From Pseudolabrys sp. (lineage in GTDB: Bacteria; Pseudomonadota; Alphaproteobacteria; Rhizobiales; Xanthobacteraceae): 5,473 nt of DNA. The position numbers and the translations under genes are program-made. The stretch lies in assembly GCA_019246455.1 (NCBI GenBank), contig JAFAQJ010000430.1:1-5473 (forward strand), in the 5' to 3' direction. The notes beneath the pieces were generated by a model. The model was not told where the DNA came from. It saw only the letters and a list, made by a program, of their open reading frames with translations, and did no database searches. This document shows, in pieces, positions 1-5,473 of the stretch (the stretch's first letter is position 1; each line of letters begins with the position of its first letter).

Positions 1-1
1 C

Positions 2-1390
2 ATTCTCGCTTTGGTCGGCACGCTCGATACCTTTCTGACGCTGCGGCTGGCGCAGCAGTTGGCCGACATCAAAACTTACCCGCGCCGCGATCTGATCGGG
101 CAGGGCATCGCCAGCCTGACCTCGGCGTTGTCGGGCGGTCTCATGGTATCGACATCCCTGTCGCTCACATCGTCGAATTTTCTCGCGGGCGGACGCAGTC
201 GCGTATCGACGATCGTCAGCGCGCTGACCTTGCTGGCCGGCACGCTGCTGGTCCCAAGCATCATATTCTCGACGCCGCTCGTGACCTTGGCGGCCATCCT
301 GACCGTCGTATCGCTGCGCCTGGTCGATCGTTGGATATTTCAGCTGGCGCGTGAGGCCGTGGCGCCCGGACAACGCAGCGGCCGCGGCCATGCGCTGCTT
401 GATAGCCTTGTCGTGCTCACCGTAATGGCGGCCACCGTGCTCGGCCAGCCGGTGATCGGAGCGGGGGTCGGCATCGTCCTGTCGTGCCTGATTTTCATCG
501 CCCGCATGAGCCGCCCGGTGGTCGGACAGAGACTAAGCGGCCAGGACGTGCGCTCGAAGCGCGTGCGTTCGCGCGCCCAATCGGAAGTGCTGCAGCAACA
601 CGGCGGACGCATCGTCATGCTGCGGCTCCAGGGCGTCCTGTTTTTTGGCAACACGGAAGACTTGCGGGAGGAATTGCGCGACCTCAAGAGCCGCGCCGAT
701 ATCGTGATCCTCGACATGGCCCGTGTCGCCGATATCGACACGTCCGGCGCCGCGACGCTGCAGCAGATCGCCAAACGGCTGCGCGACAACGGCAAGCAAC
801 TGGTGTTCTGCGCACTTAAGACCGCGCTGCATCGCATCGCTACCGAAGGCGCCGGGAAACAGGAAATCCGGCTCTTTGCCGATCGCGACACGGCGCTCGA
901 ATGGGCCGAGGAACGCCTGATCCGCGCCCAGGCCGGCGATCACATCCTCGCCGAGGTCGAGCTCGCCGCCAGCAATCTCGCCGATGGCTTGAAGGCGCAA
1001 GATGTGTCGAGTCTGGCCGCGGTTCTCGACGTCGAAAATTATCCCGAGGGGACGATGCTATGCCGCGCCGGCGATGCCTCTGACCGGCTCTGGATCATCA
1101 AGCGCGGCACGGTCAGTATTCGCGTGCCGTCCGCGCATGGCGGCCGCCGGCTCGCTAATCTCGGTGCTGGCTGCACGGTCGGAGAAATGGGTTTGCTCGA
1201 TGGCGGGCCGCGTTCGGCCGACATTCATACCGACACCGCCATCGAGGCTTACGTGCTGAGCGAAACGGCCTTCCGGACGCTCAAGCGCGAGCATCCGCAT
1301 ATCGCTCAACAGATTGTCGTCAACATCGCCAAGCTGCTCGCGCAGCGCTTACGCGACACCTCGGAAGAGCTGCGCTTGACCGAGGCGTAG
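2..1390 (+). CDS. SulP/SLC26-type anion transporter with STAS and cyclic-nucleotide-binding domains (5' partial)
   Basis: This is the C-terminal part of a probable inner-membrane anion transporter of the SulP family; its substrate (sulfate, bicarbonate or another anion) cannot be read from the sequence. The frame is open to the left edge, so the real start lies outside and the TTG at 11 is an internal Leu codon. Counting that codon as residue 1, residues 1-170 are membrane domain: a SulP-like block ending RRDLIGQGIASL near 25-37, then hydrophobic stretches around 63-85, 88-105 and 130-165. A STAS domain follows at about 187-303, with the signature DIDTSGAATL at 241-250. A cNMP-binding domain occupies about 325-450. 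Its phosphate-binding cassette GEMGLLDGGPRSADI (391-405) keeps the Glu (392) and Arg (401) that contact cyclic nucleotide in this family. Nucleotide control of transport is inferred. The family call is firm. The stop is 5 bases before the ATP12 gene, so the two may be co-transcribed. Confidence 0.9.
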   Translation: MLALVGTLDTFLTLRLAQQLADIKTYPRRDLIGQGIASLTSALSGGLMVSTSLSLTSSNFLAGGRSRVSTIVSALTLLAGTLLVPSIIFSTPLVTLAAILTVVSLRLVDRWIFQLAREAVAPGQRSGRGHALLDSLVVLTVMAATVLGQPVIGAGVGIVLSCLIFIARMSRPVVGQRLSGQDVRSKRVRSRAQSEVLQQHGGRIVMLRLQGVLFFGNTEDLREELRDLKSRADIVILDMARVADIDTSGAATLQQIAKRLRDNGKQLVFCALKTALHRIATEGAGKQEIRLFADRDTALEWAEERLIRAQAGDHILAEVELAASNLADGLKAQDVSSLAAVLDVENYPEGTMLCRAGDASDRLWIIKRGTVSIRVPSAHGGRRLANLGAGCTVGEMGLLDGGPRSADIHTDTAIEAYVLSETAFRTLKREHPHIAQQIVVNIAKLLAQRLRDTSEELRLTEA

Positions 1391-1395
1391 TCCAG

Positions 1396-2166
1396 ATGCG
1401 TGACATTTTCGACGAGATCTACGCCAAAGACCCGCGCGACCCGGGCGAAGCGGCGCGGCGCAGCCTGCGTCCCCAATTGCGCAAGCGCTTCTTCAAGAGC
1501 GCCGCGGTCGCGCCGGAAGGCGCCGGCTTTGCGGTTCGTCTCGATGGCAAGGCCGTCAAGACGCCGGCTCGACGCACGCTCGTCGCGCCGACCCGTGCGC
1601 TCGCCGAAAAGCTCGCGCAGGAGTGGGAGGCGCAGCGCGAGGTGATCGATCCGGCGCGCATGCCGCTGACAAGGCTCGCCAATGCAATCATCGACGCGGT
1701 TGTCGACCAGCCGCGTCCTGTCGCCGAAGAGATCGCGCACTATCTCGGCACCGATTTGGTCTTTTATCGCGCCGATACGCCGCAAGGCCTGATCGAGCGG
1801 CAGGCGAAGCACTGGGACCCATTGCTGGATTTTGCCCGCAACGAGCTGGGCGCGCGCTTCGTGCTGGGCGAAGGCGTCGTCCATGTCGCGCAGCCACACG
1901 AAGTGGTCGCGTCCGCCGCACGCGCCATACCGGCCGATCCGTGGCGTCTTGGCGCGCTATCGAGCGTGACGACGCTGACAGGCTCGGCGCTGATTGCGCT
2001 CGCGCTCGCGCGCGGGGCCTTGAGCGCCGATCAAGCTTGGGCGGCTGCCCATGTCGACGAAGACTGGAATATGGAAATGTGGGGCCGTGACGAGATAGCG
2101 ATGGCGCGGCGCGACGCCCGTCGCGCCGAATTTGACGCGGCGGGCGCCGTGCTGGCGCTCAGTTAG
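1396..2166 (+). CDS. ATP12 family chaperone (F1-ATPase assembly)
   Basis: The predicted 256-residue soluble protein belongs to the ATP12 family, whose mitochondrial members bind the F1 alpha subunit and help assemble the alpha/beta hexamer of ATP synthase; bacterial homologues are mainly alphaproteobacterial. Hallmarks in order: RFFKSAAV (31-38), LDGKAVKTPARRTLVAPT (49-66), the run from EWEAQ through IDPARMPLTRLANAIID (76-100), YLGTDLVFYRAD (116-127), RQAKHWDPLL (135-144), LSSVTTLTGSALIALA (188-203) and the acidic AAHVDEDWNMEMWGRD block (217-232). There is no signal peptide or membrane segment, which fits a cytoplasmic chaperone. The ATG is preceded by GAGG at 1382-1385 (10-base spacing), inside the end of the transporter gene, and lies 5 bases after its stop. 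Co-transcription is plausible, but no functional link between the two is apparent. Length and motif order match the family with no sign of damage. Confidence 0.93.
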   Translation: MRDIFDEIYAKDPRDPGEAARRSLRPQLRKRFFKSAAVAPEGAGFAVRLDGKAVKTPARRTLVAPTRALAEKLAQEWEAQREVIDPARMPLTRLANAIIDAVVDQPRPVAEEIAHYLGTDLVFYRADTPQGLIERQAKHWDPLLDFARNELGARFVLGEGVVHVAQPHEVVASAARAIPADPWRLGALSSVTTLTGSALIALALARGALSADQAWAAAHVDEDWNMEMWGRDEIAMARRDARRAEFDAAGAVLALS

Positions 2167-2176
2167 CCTTGAAGTC

Positions 2177-3007
2177 TTAGCCGAAAGTCTGTCGCGACAG
2201 ACCGAACAGCCGCAAGACGTTAGAATCGGCGTTCGAGGTGAAAGTCAGCGCGGTCTGCGCGATCTGCTGGCGGGTCTGCAATGCAAGCAGGGCGGCGCCG
2301 TCGGCGTTACTATCGCTCGCGGTCAGACCGCTCGAGGCGCCGTTCAAGAAGCTCACCATCGATTTGGTGAAGTCCTGGCGTACCGCCAGCACCGTATCCG
2401 CGGTCGAGAAGGTCGAGGACATGCCGCGCAGGCTGTCGAGTGCCGCGCCGGTCTGCGACAGCGCATTATTGACCTCGGTGGGATTGGAAAAATCGGTGAC
2501 GGTCGAGATGCCAAGCCCGCTTGCGCTCGCGTCGACGCCGGAGACCGTATAGTTCGACGTGCCATTCGCGTTGAAATTGGCAGTGATCGAGCCGCTGGTC
2601 AAAAGATTGGCGCCGTTGAAGCCGGAGTCCACCGCGAGATTGTTGATCTGCGTGACGAGGTCGTTGTACTGCGAGGCGTAAGCCGCTTTGGTTGCCGGGT
2701 CGCTCGACGCGAGCGCCGAATTCGCCAGAGTTTTCGCGTCGGTCACCAGCGACTCGATCGAGGAGATGCCGTTATTGGCGGCGCTGATCGCGCCCTGCAC
2801 ATTGGTGATGCTGTCGAGCAAGCCGCTGAGATCGGACGCCTGCTGATCGAGCGCGGCCGAAGTGAAATAGGATTGTGGATTATCCAGCGCGCTGTTGACC
2901 TTCTTGCCGGTCGACAGCCGCAACTGAAACTGCGACATCTGCTGCGAGATGCCTTGGAGCGCGAGCACGCTCGAACGTGCGCCGGCGGAAAGCACGATAT
3001 CACTCAT
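2177..3007 (-). CDS. fliC: Flagellin (short, alphaproteobacterial type)
   Basis: The 276-residue protein is flagellin, the self-assembling filament subunit exported by the flagellar type III system. The N-terminal D0/D1 region (about 1-137) starts MSDIVLSAGARSSVLALQ and has RLSTGKKVNSALDNP (30-44) and the FNGANLL element (130-136). The variable centre (about 138-180) is very short. The C-terminal D1/D0 helix (about 185-269) ends with LALQTRQQIAQTAL (241-254) and SNADSNVLRLFG (258-269). There is no Cys, Trp or His, as is common in flagellins. I chose the ATG at 3007 because AGGG (3020-3017) sits 9 bases upstream and the protein then begins as in Bradyrhizobium-like flagellins. The in-frame ATG at 3016 abuts that AGGG, and a further in-frame ATG at 3094 would add 29 non-flagellin residues. 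FlgL is the main alternative but fits the C-terminus less well. No other flagellar gene is in the window. The stop faces the ATP12 stop across 10 bases. Confidence 0.93.
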   Translation of the reverse strand: MSDIVLSAGARSSVLALQGISQQMSQFQLRLSTGKKVNSALDNPQSYFTSAALDQQASDLSGLLDSITNVQGAISAANNGISSIESLVTDAKTLANSALASSDPATKAAYASQYNDLVTQINNLAVDSGFNGANLLTSGSITANFNANGTSNYTVSGVDASASGLGISTVTDFSNPTEVNNALSQTGAALDSLRGMSSTFSTADTVLAVRQDFTKSMVSFLNGASSGLTASDSNADGAALLALQTRQQIAQTALTFTSNADSNVLRLFGLSRQTFG

Positions 3008-3016
3008 CAACGCCAT

Positions 3017-3020
3017 CCCT
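3017..3020 (-). promoter_or_regulatory. Ribosome binding site of flagellin
   Basis: On the - strand this reads AGGG, 9 bases before the ATG at 3007. It decides between two nearby in-frame starts, because the ATG at 3016 directly touches it and would have no spacing. Confidence 0.55.
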
Positions 3021-3208
3021 GTCGTGCGCCGCTGCCTCGTTATTGGAAGGTCGCGCAGCGCAGTGCCCTGTTGGCCGCGCACCTTATGCGGCACCCCTCA
3101 AAAAAACGGGCGCGAAAATCGTCAATTGCGCGCCGAAATCGCGATATTCCGGCATCAATTCGTTTACCATCCAAGACGAGGTAAAACGCGGGCAACCGCC
3201 GTGATTGC

Positions 3209-3214
3209 AGGGAG
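3209..3214 (+). promoter_or_regulatory. Ribosome binding site of the CMD-like gene
   Basis: AGGGAG lies 7 bases before the ATG at 3222. It fixes the start, since the same frame is open far upstream with an earlier ATG (2949) lying antisense inside flagellin. Confidence 0.75.
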
Positions 3215-3221
3215 ACCGCCG

Positions 3222-3794
3222 ATGACGACGAAGCCGCCGCGTTTCCCCGTGCTCACAATGGAGCAGCTGACCGACGCGCAGAAACCGCTCGCCGAGGCTA
3301 TCCTGAAAGTGTCGAGCGTCGGCCTCGGCGGCCCCTACAATCCGATGCTGCGCTCGCCGGTGTTCGGCCAGAAGATGTTCGATCTGCTCTATTACTTGCG
3401 CTGGCAGACTTCGCTGCCGCTGCGGCTGAACGAATTCGTCATCCTGATCGTCGGCCGGCAATGGCGCTCGCAGGTCGAATGGTTCGCGCACGTGCCGATC
3501 GCCATCAAAGCGGGGCTGTCGGAAGCGATCATCGCCGAACTCAAACAGAACAAGCGGCCCGCCAACATGCCGCCGGAGGAGGCCATCACCTATGATTTCG
3601 TCACCGAACTGACGACCAAGCACAAGGTGTCCGACGACACCTTCACGCGCGCCAGATCGATTCTCGGCGAGCAGCAGGTCGTCGATCTCACCGCGGTCGC
3701 CGGCACCTACATTTGCATCGCGATGCTGCTGGCAATGGCCGATCAGGGCGTGCCCGAGGGGAGCGAGCCGCCGTTCAAGGACGGCGACTCCTAA
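3222..3794 (+). CDS. Carboxymuconolactone decarboxylase family protein (AhpD-like fold)
   Basis: The 190-residue protein belongs to the carboxymuconolactone decarboxylase (CMD)/AhpD-like family, in the subgroup often found alone in proteobacteria. The core runs from about 40 to 130: SLPLRLNEFVILIVGRQW (64-81), then QVEWFAHVPIAIKAGLSEAI (84-103), with Glu71, Glu87, Trp88 and His90 at positions usually conserved. A helical segment (131-175) holds GEQQVVDLTAVAGTY (149-163). The CxxC pair that makes AhpD a thiol peroxidase component is absent; the only Cys is 165. AhpD-type reductase activity is therefore unlikely. True gamma-carboxymuconolactone decarboxylase (PcaC) is shorter and sits with pca genes, none of which are here, so the substrate is unknown. 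There is no signal peptide or membrane segment. The start is fixed by AGGGAG seven bases upstream. The gene is divergent from flagellin and convergent with dps across 5 bases, so it is probably transcribed alone. Confidence 0.85.
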   Translation: MTTKPPRFPVLTMEQLTDAQKPLAEAILKVSSVGLGGPYNPMLRSPVFGQKMFDLLYYLRWQTSLPLRLNEFVILIVGRQWRSQVEWFAHVPIAIKAGLSEAIIAELKQNKRPANMPPEEAITYDFVTELTTKHKVSDDTFTRARSILGEQQVVDLTAVAGTYICIAMLLAMADQGVPEGSEPPFKDGDS

Positions 3795-3799
3795 ATCCG

Positions 3800-4342
3800 C
3801 TACTGTCCGGTCGGGCTGCCGCGCCGGCTCGCTTCGTACAGGAACCAGACGCGCCGCTCGGTCTCATCGATATAGACTTCGAGCTGGCTCGTGGTCGCGA
3901 CGTCGCCGTGCTCGTCGCACACGTCGTGCGTCTCGCGCATCGCGGCAACTAGACGCTGATTGTCTTCACGCAATTCGGCCAGCATGTCCTGCGGATCGAC
4001 ATATTCGGCGTCGTTGTCGGCGAGCCGCTGATGCCGTGCGATGTCGCCGATCGAGCGCAGCGTGTTGCCGCCGATCTTGCGGGCGCGCTCGGCGAGCACG
4101 TCGGTCATCGCGAAGATCTGCTCGCTCTGCTCGTCGAGCAGCAGATGGTAATCGCGGAAATGCGGGCCGCTGACATGCCAGTGGAAATTCTTGGTTTTGA
4201 GATAGAGCGCGAAAGTGTCGGCGAGCAGTGCATTGAGCGCGCCGGAGATGTCCTTGACGGCATTGGCGCCGAGATCGGAGGGCGTAGCGAGACGCGGCGT
4301 GTGCGGTGAATTCTGCGACTTGGCGGCGGCGGCGGTACTCAT
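3800..4342 (-). CDS. dps: Dps family DNA-binding/ferritin-like protein
   Basis: The 180-residue protein is a Dps (DNA protection during starvation) homologue. The family forms dodecameric cages that oxidise Fe(II) with hydrogen peroxide, store the iron and often bind DNA. The inter-subunit ferroxidase residues are all visible: His54 in KNFHWHVSG, His66 and Asp70 in RDYHLLLDEQ, Asp81 and Glu85 in MTDVLAERARKIGG. They match E. coli Dps His51, His63, Asp67, Asp78 and Glu82 with a constant offset of three. The N-terminal tail (1-20) is Ala/Ser/Pro-rich with only Lys8 and Arg17 as basic residues, so DNA binding is not assured. The ATG at 4342 has AGGAG 9 bases upstream, and family similarity begins shortly after it. 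The open frame continues upstream to 5437, but that part is antisense to pccB and is not Dps. Expression probably starts from its own promoter in the spacer shared with pccB. Confidence 0.94.
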   Translation of the reverse strand: MSTAAAAKSQNSPHTPRLATPSDLGANAVKDISGALNALLADTFALYLKTKNFHWHVSGPHFRDYHLLLDEQSEQIFAMTDVLAERARKIGGNTLRSIGDIARHQRLADNDAEYVDPQDMLAELREDNQRLVAAMRETHDVCDEHGDVATTSQLEVYIDETERRVWFLYEASRRGSPTGQ

Positions 4343-4351
4343 AGGCGCGTG

Positions 4352-4356
4352 CTCCT
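4352..4356 (-). promoter_or_regulatory. Ribosome binding site of dps
   Basis: On the - strand this reads AGGAG, 9 bases before the ATG at 4342. It settles the dps start within a much longer open frame and argues against the in-frame ATG 14 codons upstream at 4384. Confidence 0.75.
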
Positions 4357-4389
4357 GTTGAACCGGCGTGACCCCAACCCCCATCCGAA

Positions 4390-4419
4390 AGTATGGGCCT
4401 TTGCCGACACGGATGTGAA
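4390..4419 (-). promoter_or_regulatory. Candidate sigma-70-type promoter of dps
   Basis: On the - strand a -35-like TTCACA (4419-4414, 5 of 6 consensus matches) is followed after 18 bases by a -10-like CATACT (4395-4390, 4 of 6). Transcription would start near 4383, giving a leader of about 40 bases before the dps ATG. I see no GGAAC-type general-stress (EcfG) element or Irr/Fur-like palindrome nearby. Found by eye only. Confidence 0.35.
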
Positions 4420-4453
4420 GGGGTAGTTTGGCCGAGGCCGGTTGCGGCGGATT

Positions 4454-4457
4454 GAGG
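4454..4457 (+). promoter_or_regulatory. Ribosome binding site of pccB
   Basis: GAGG lies 5 bases before the ATG at 4463, supporting that start; the encoded protein begins as PccB proteins of this group do. Confidence 0.6.
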
Positions 4458-4462
4458 CTTGA

Positions 4463-5473
4463 ATGAAGGACATTCTCGACAAACTCGAGGCGCGGCGCGC
4501 CGAGGCGCGGCTCGGCGGCGGCGACAAGCGCATCGAGGCGCAGCACAAGCGCGGCAAATTGACGGCGCGCGAGCGCATCGAATTGCTGCTCGATAAGGGC
4601 TCGTTCGAGGAGTTCGACATGTTCGTCGAGCATCGCTCCAACGAATTCGGCATGGAGAAGCAGAAGATCCCCGGCGATGGCGTCGTCACCGGCTGGGGCA
4701 CGGTCAACGGCCGCGCGGTCTACCTGTTCTCCAAGGACTTCACAGTGTTCGGCGGCTCGCTGTCGGAAACCCATGCCCAGAAGATCATCAAGGTGCAGGA
4801 CATGGCGATGCGGGCGCGGGCGCCGGTGATCGGCCTGTTCGACGCCGGCGGCGCGCGCATCCAGGAAGGCGTCGCCGCGCTCGGCGGCTATGGCGAAGTG
4901 TTCAAACGCAACGTCATCGCCTCGGGCGTCGTTCCGCAGATTTCCGTCATTATGGGCCCGTGCGCCGGCGGCGACGTCTATTCGCCGGCCATGACCGATT
5001 TCATCTTCATGGTGAAAGACACGAGCTACATGTTCGTCACCGGCCCCGACGTCGTGAAGACCGTCACCAATGAGGTCGTCACGGCCGAGGAACTGGGCGG
5101 CGCCTCGATTCACACCGTCAAATCCGGCGTCGCCGACGGCGCCTTCGAGAACGACGTCGAGTGTCTGTTGCAGATGCGCCGGCTGATTGATTTCCTGCCC
5201 GCCAATAACGACGCGGGGGTGCCGCACTGGCCGAGCGAGGATCCGCTCGACCGGCTCGATGAATCGCTCGACACCCTCGTGCCCGACAATCCGAACAAGC
5301 CCTACGACATCAAGGAACTGATCCTCAAAACCGCCGATGAGAGTGACTTCTTCGAAATCGGCGAGGCGCACGCCAAGAACATCGTCACCGGCTTCGGCCG
5401 CATCGCCGGTTCGACGGTCGGCTTCGTCGCGAACCAACCCTTGGTGCTCGCGGGCGTGCTCGACAGCAACGCG
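4463..5473 (+). CDS. pccB: Propionyl-CoA carboxylase beta subunit (acyl-CoA carboxyltransferase, 3' partial)
   Basis: This is the first 337 codons of a biotin-dependent carboxyltransferase subunit, open to the right edge; family members are about 510 residues. With the biotin-carrying alpha subunit (PccA) it converts propionyl-CoA to methylmalonyl-CoA in the cytoplasm, in odd-chain fatty acid, branched amino acid and propionate breakdown. Visible motifs are [14 protein letters not shown] (31-44), the glycine-rich [20 protein letters not shown] (126-145) of the N-terminal crotonase-like fold, [20 protein letters not shown] (164-183), [12 protein letters not shown] (191-202), the inter-domain [15 protein letters not shown] (273-287), and [14 protein letters not shown] (322-335) opening the second domain. 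Position 128 is Ala where most homologues have Ser. The residue that sets acetyl- versus propionyl-CoA preference in Streptomyces PccB (Asp422) is beyond the edge, so the substrate is inferred from overall likeness. GAGG precedes the ATG. The 120-base spacer is shared with divergent dps; pccA would be expected downstream. Confidence 0.94.
   Translation, partial: MKDILDKLEARRAEARLGGGDKRIEAQHKRGKLTARERIELLLDKGSFEEFDMFVEHRSNEFGMEKQKIPGDGVVTGWGTVNGRAVYLFSKDFTVFGGSLSETHAQKIIKVQDMAMRARAPVIGLFDAGGARIQEGVAALGGYGEVFKRNVIASGVVPQISVIMGPCAGGDVYSPAMTDFIFMVKDTSYMFVTGPDVVKTVTNEVVTAEELGGASIHTVKSGVADGAFENDVECLLQMRRLIDFLPANNDAGVPHWPSEDPLDRLDESLDTLVPDNPNKPYDIKELILKTADESDFFEIGEAHAKNIVTGFGRIAGSTVGFVANQPLVLAGVLDSNA

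Larger units (their letters stand above)
3008..3221. other. Divergent spacer between flagellin and the CMD-like gene
   Basis: This 214-base region must carry the promoters of both flanking genes. It is locally more AT-rich than the coding sequence, with a run of seven A at 3100-3106 and an 8-base palindrome ATCGCGAT at 3138-3145. On the - strand a TTGACG hexamer (-35-like, 5 of 6 matches) lies at 3119-3124 but has no good -10 at 16-19 bases. I found no convincing sigma-54 (-24/-12) or sigma-28 element for flagellin. Only the two ribosome binding sites at its ends are clear. Confidence 0.5.

Noticed and set aside
1306..1899. A 197-residue - strand open frame
   Set aside because: It is antisense to the end of the transporter and to the ATP12 gene, both of which have strong motif support.
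2132..3184. A 350-residue + strand open frame
   Set aside because: It covers the flagellin gene in antisense and the end of the ATP12 gene in another frame. Its Arg- and Gly-rich translation is typical of shadow frames in GC-rich DNA.
3008..3200. Sigma-54 or sigma-28 promoter for flagellin
   Set aside because: The closest matches, a GGGCAC...TGCG stretch near 3055-3070 and GCCGCATAA near 3083-3091 on the - strand, have wrong spacing or no partner element.
2949..3221. Upstream extension of the CMD-like gene to an ATG at 2949
   Set aside because: The extension is antisense to the flagellin N-terminus and contributes no family similarity, while AGGGAG precedes the ATG at 3222.
4380..4397. Inverted repeat CCCAT/ATGGG with an 8-base loop upstream of dps
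   Set aside because: Arms of only 5 bases are expected by chance, and no known regulator site matches.
4343..5437. A long - strand open frame that extends Dps at its N-terminus by 365 residues
   Set aside because: It is antisense to pccB, whose + strand frame carries clear family motifs throughout. The extension resembles no known protein, and dps has its own ATG with AGGAG at 4352-4356.
1..5473. Mobile element, CRISPR array, tRNA/rRNA, prophage or defence system
   Set aside because: No array-like direct repeats, transposase or integrase motifs, or RNA-gene cloverleaf patterns were seen, and every sizeable stretch is explained by a recognisable housekeeping or accessory gene.

Overview
The window looks like an ordinary chromosomal segment of a GC-rich alphaproteobacterium, most likely of the order Hyphomicrobiales (Rhizobiales). 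Three things suggest this: an ATP12-type F1-ATPase assembly chaperone (in bacteria essentially an alphaproteobacterial gene), a flagellin with the MSDIVLS start and cysteine-, tryptophan- and histidine-free composition typical of Bradyrhizobium-like flagellins, and a propionyl-CoA carboxylase beta subunit whose sequence reads like rhizobial PccB. The placement is inferred from remembered family sequences, not from a search.

Layout, left to right. (1) The 3' part of a SulP/SLC26-type anion transporter with a STAS domain and a C-terminal cyclic-nucleotide-binding domain, + strand, cut by the left edge. (2) Five bases later, an ATP12 family chaperone, + strand. (3) A short flagellin on the - strand, whose stop lies 10 bases from the chaperone's stop. 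(4) Divergent from flagellin across a 214-base spacer, a carboxymuconolactone decarboxylase-like (AhpD-fold) protein, + strand. (5) A Dps/ferritin-like protein, - strand, whose stop lies 5 bases from the previous gene's stop. (6) Divergent from dps across 120 bases, the 5' two-thirds of pccB, + strand, cut by the right edge. Coding density is very high and no stretch over 300 bases lacks a gene.

The genes do not form one pathway. Only genes 1 and 2 could share a transcript. Flagellin, the CMD-like gene and dps each appear to be monocistronic, and pccB begins a new unit. I see no mobile element, CRISPR array, RNA gene, prophage, toxin-antitoxin or defence system, and no convincing new system. 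The points most worth a second look are the transporter-STAS-cNMP fusion, the flagellin's altered immune-epitope regions, and an Ala in place of the usual Ser in PccB's oxyanion-hole motif.
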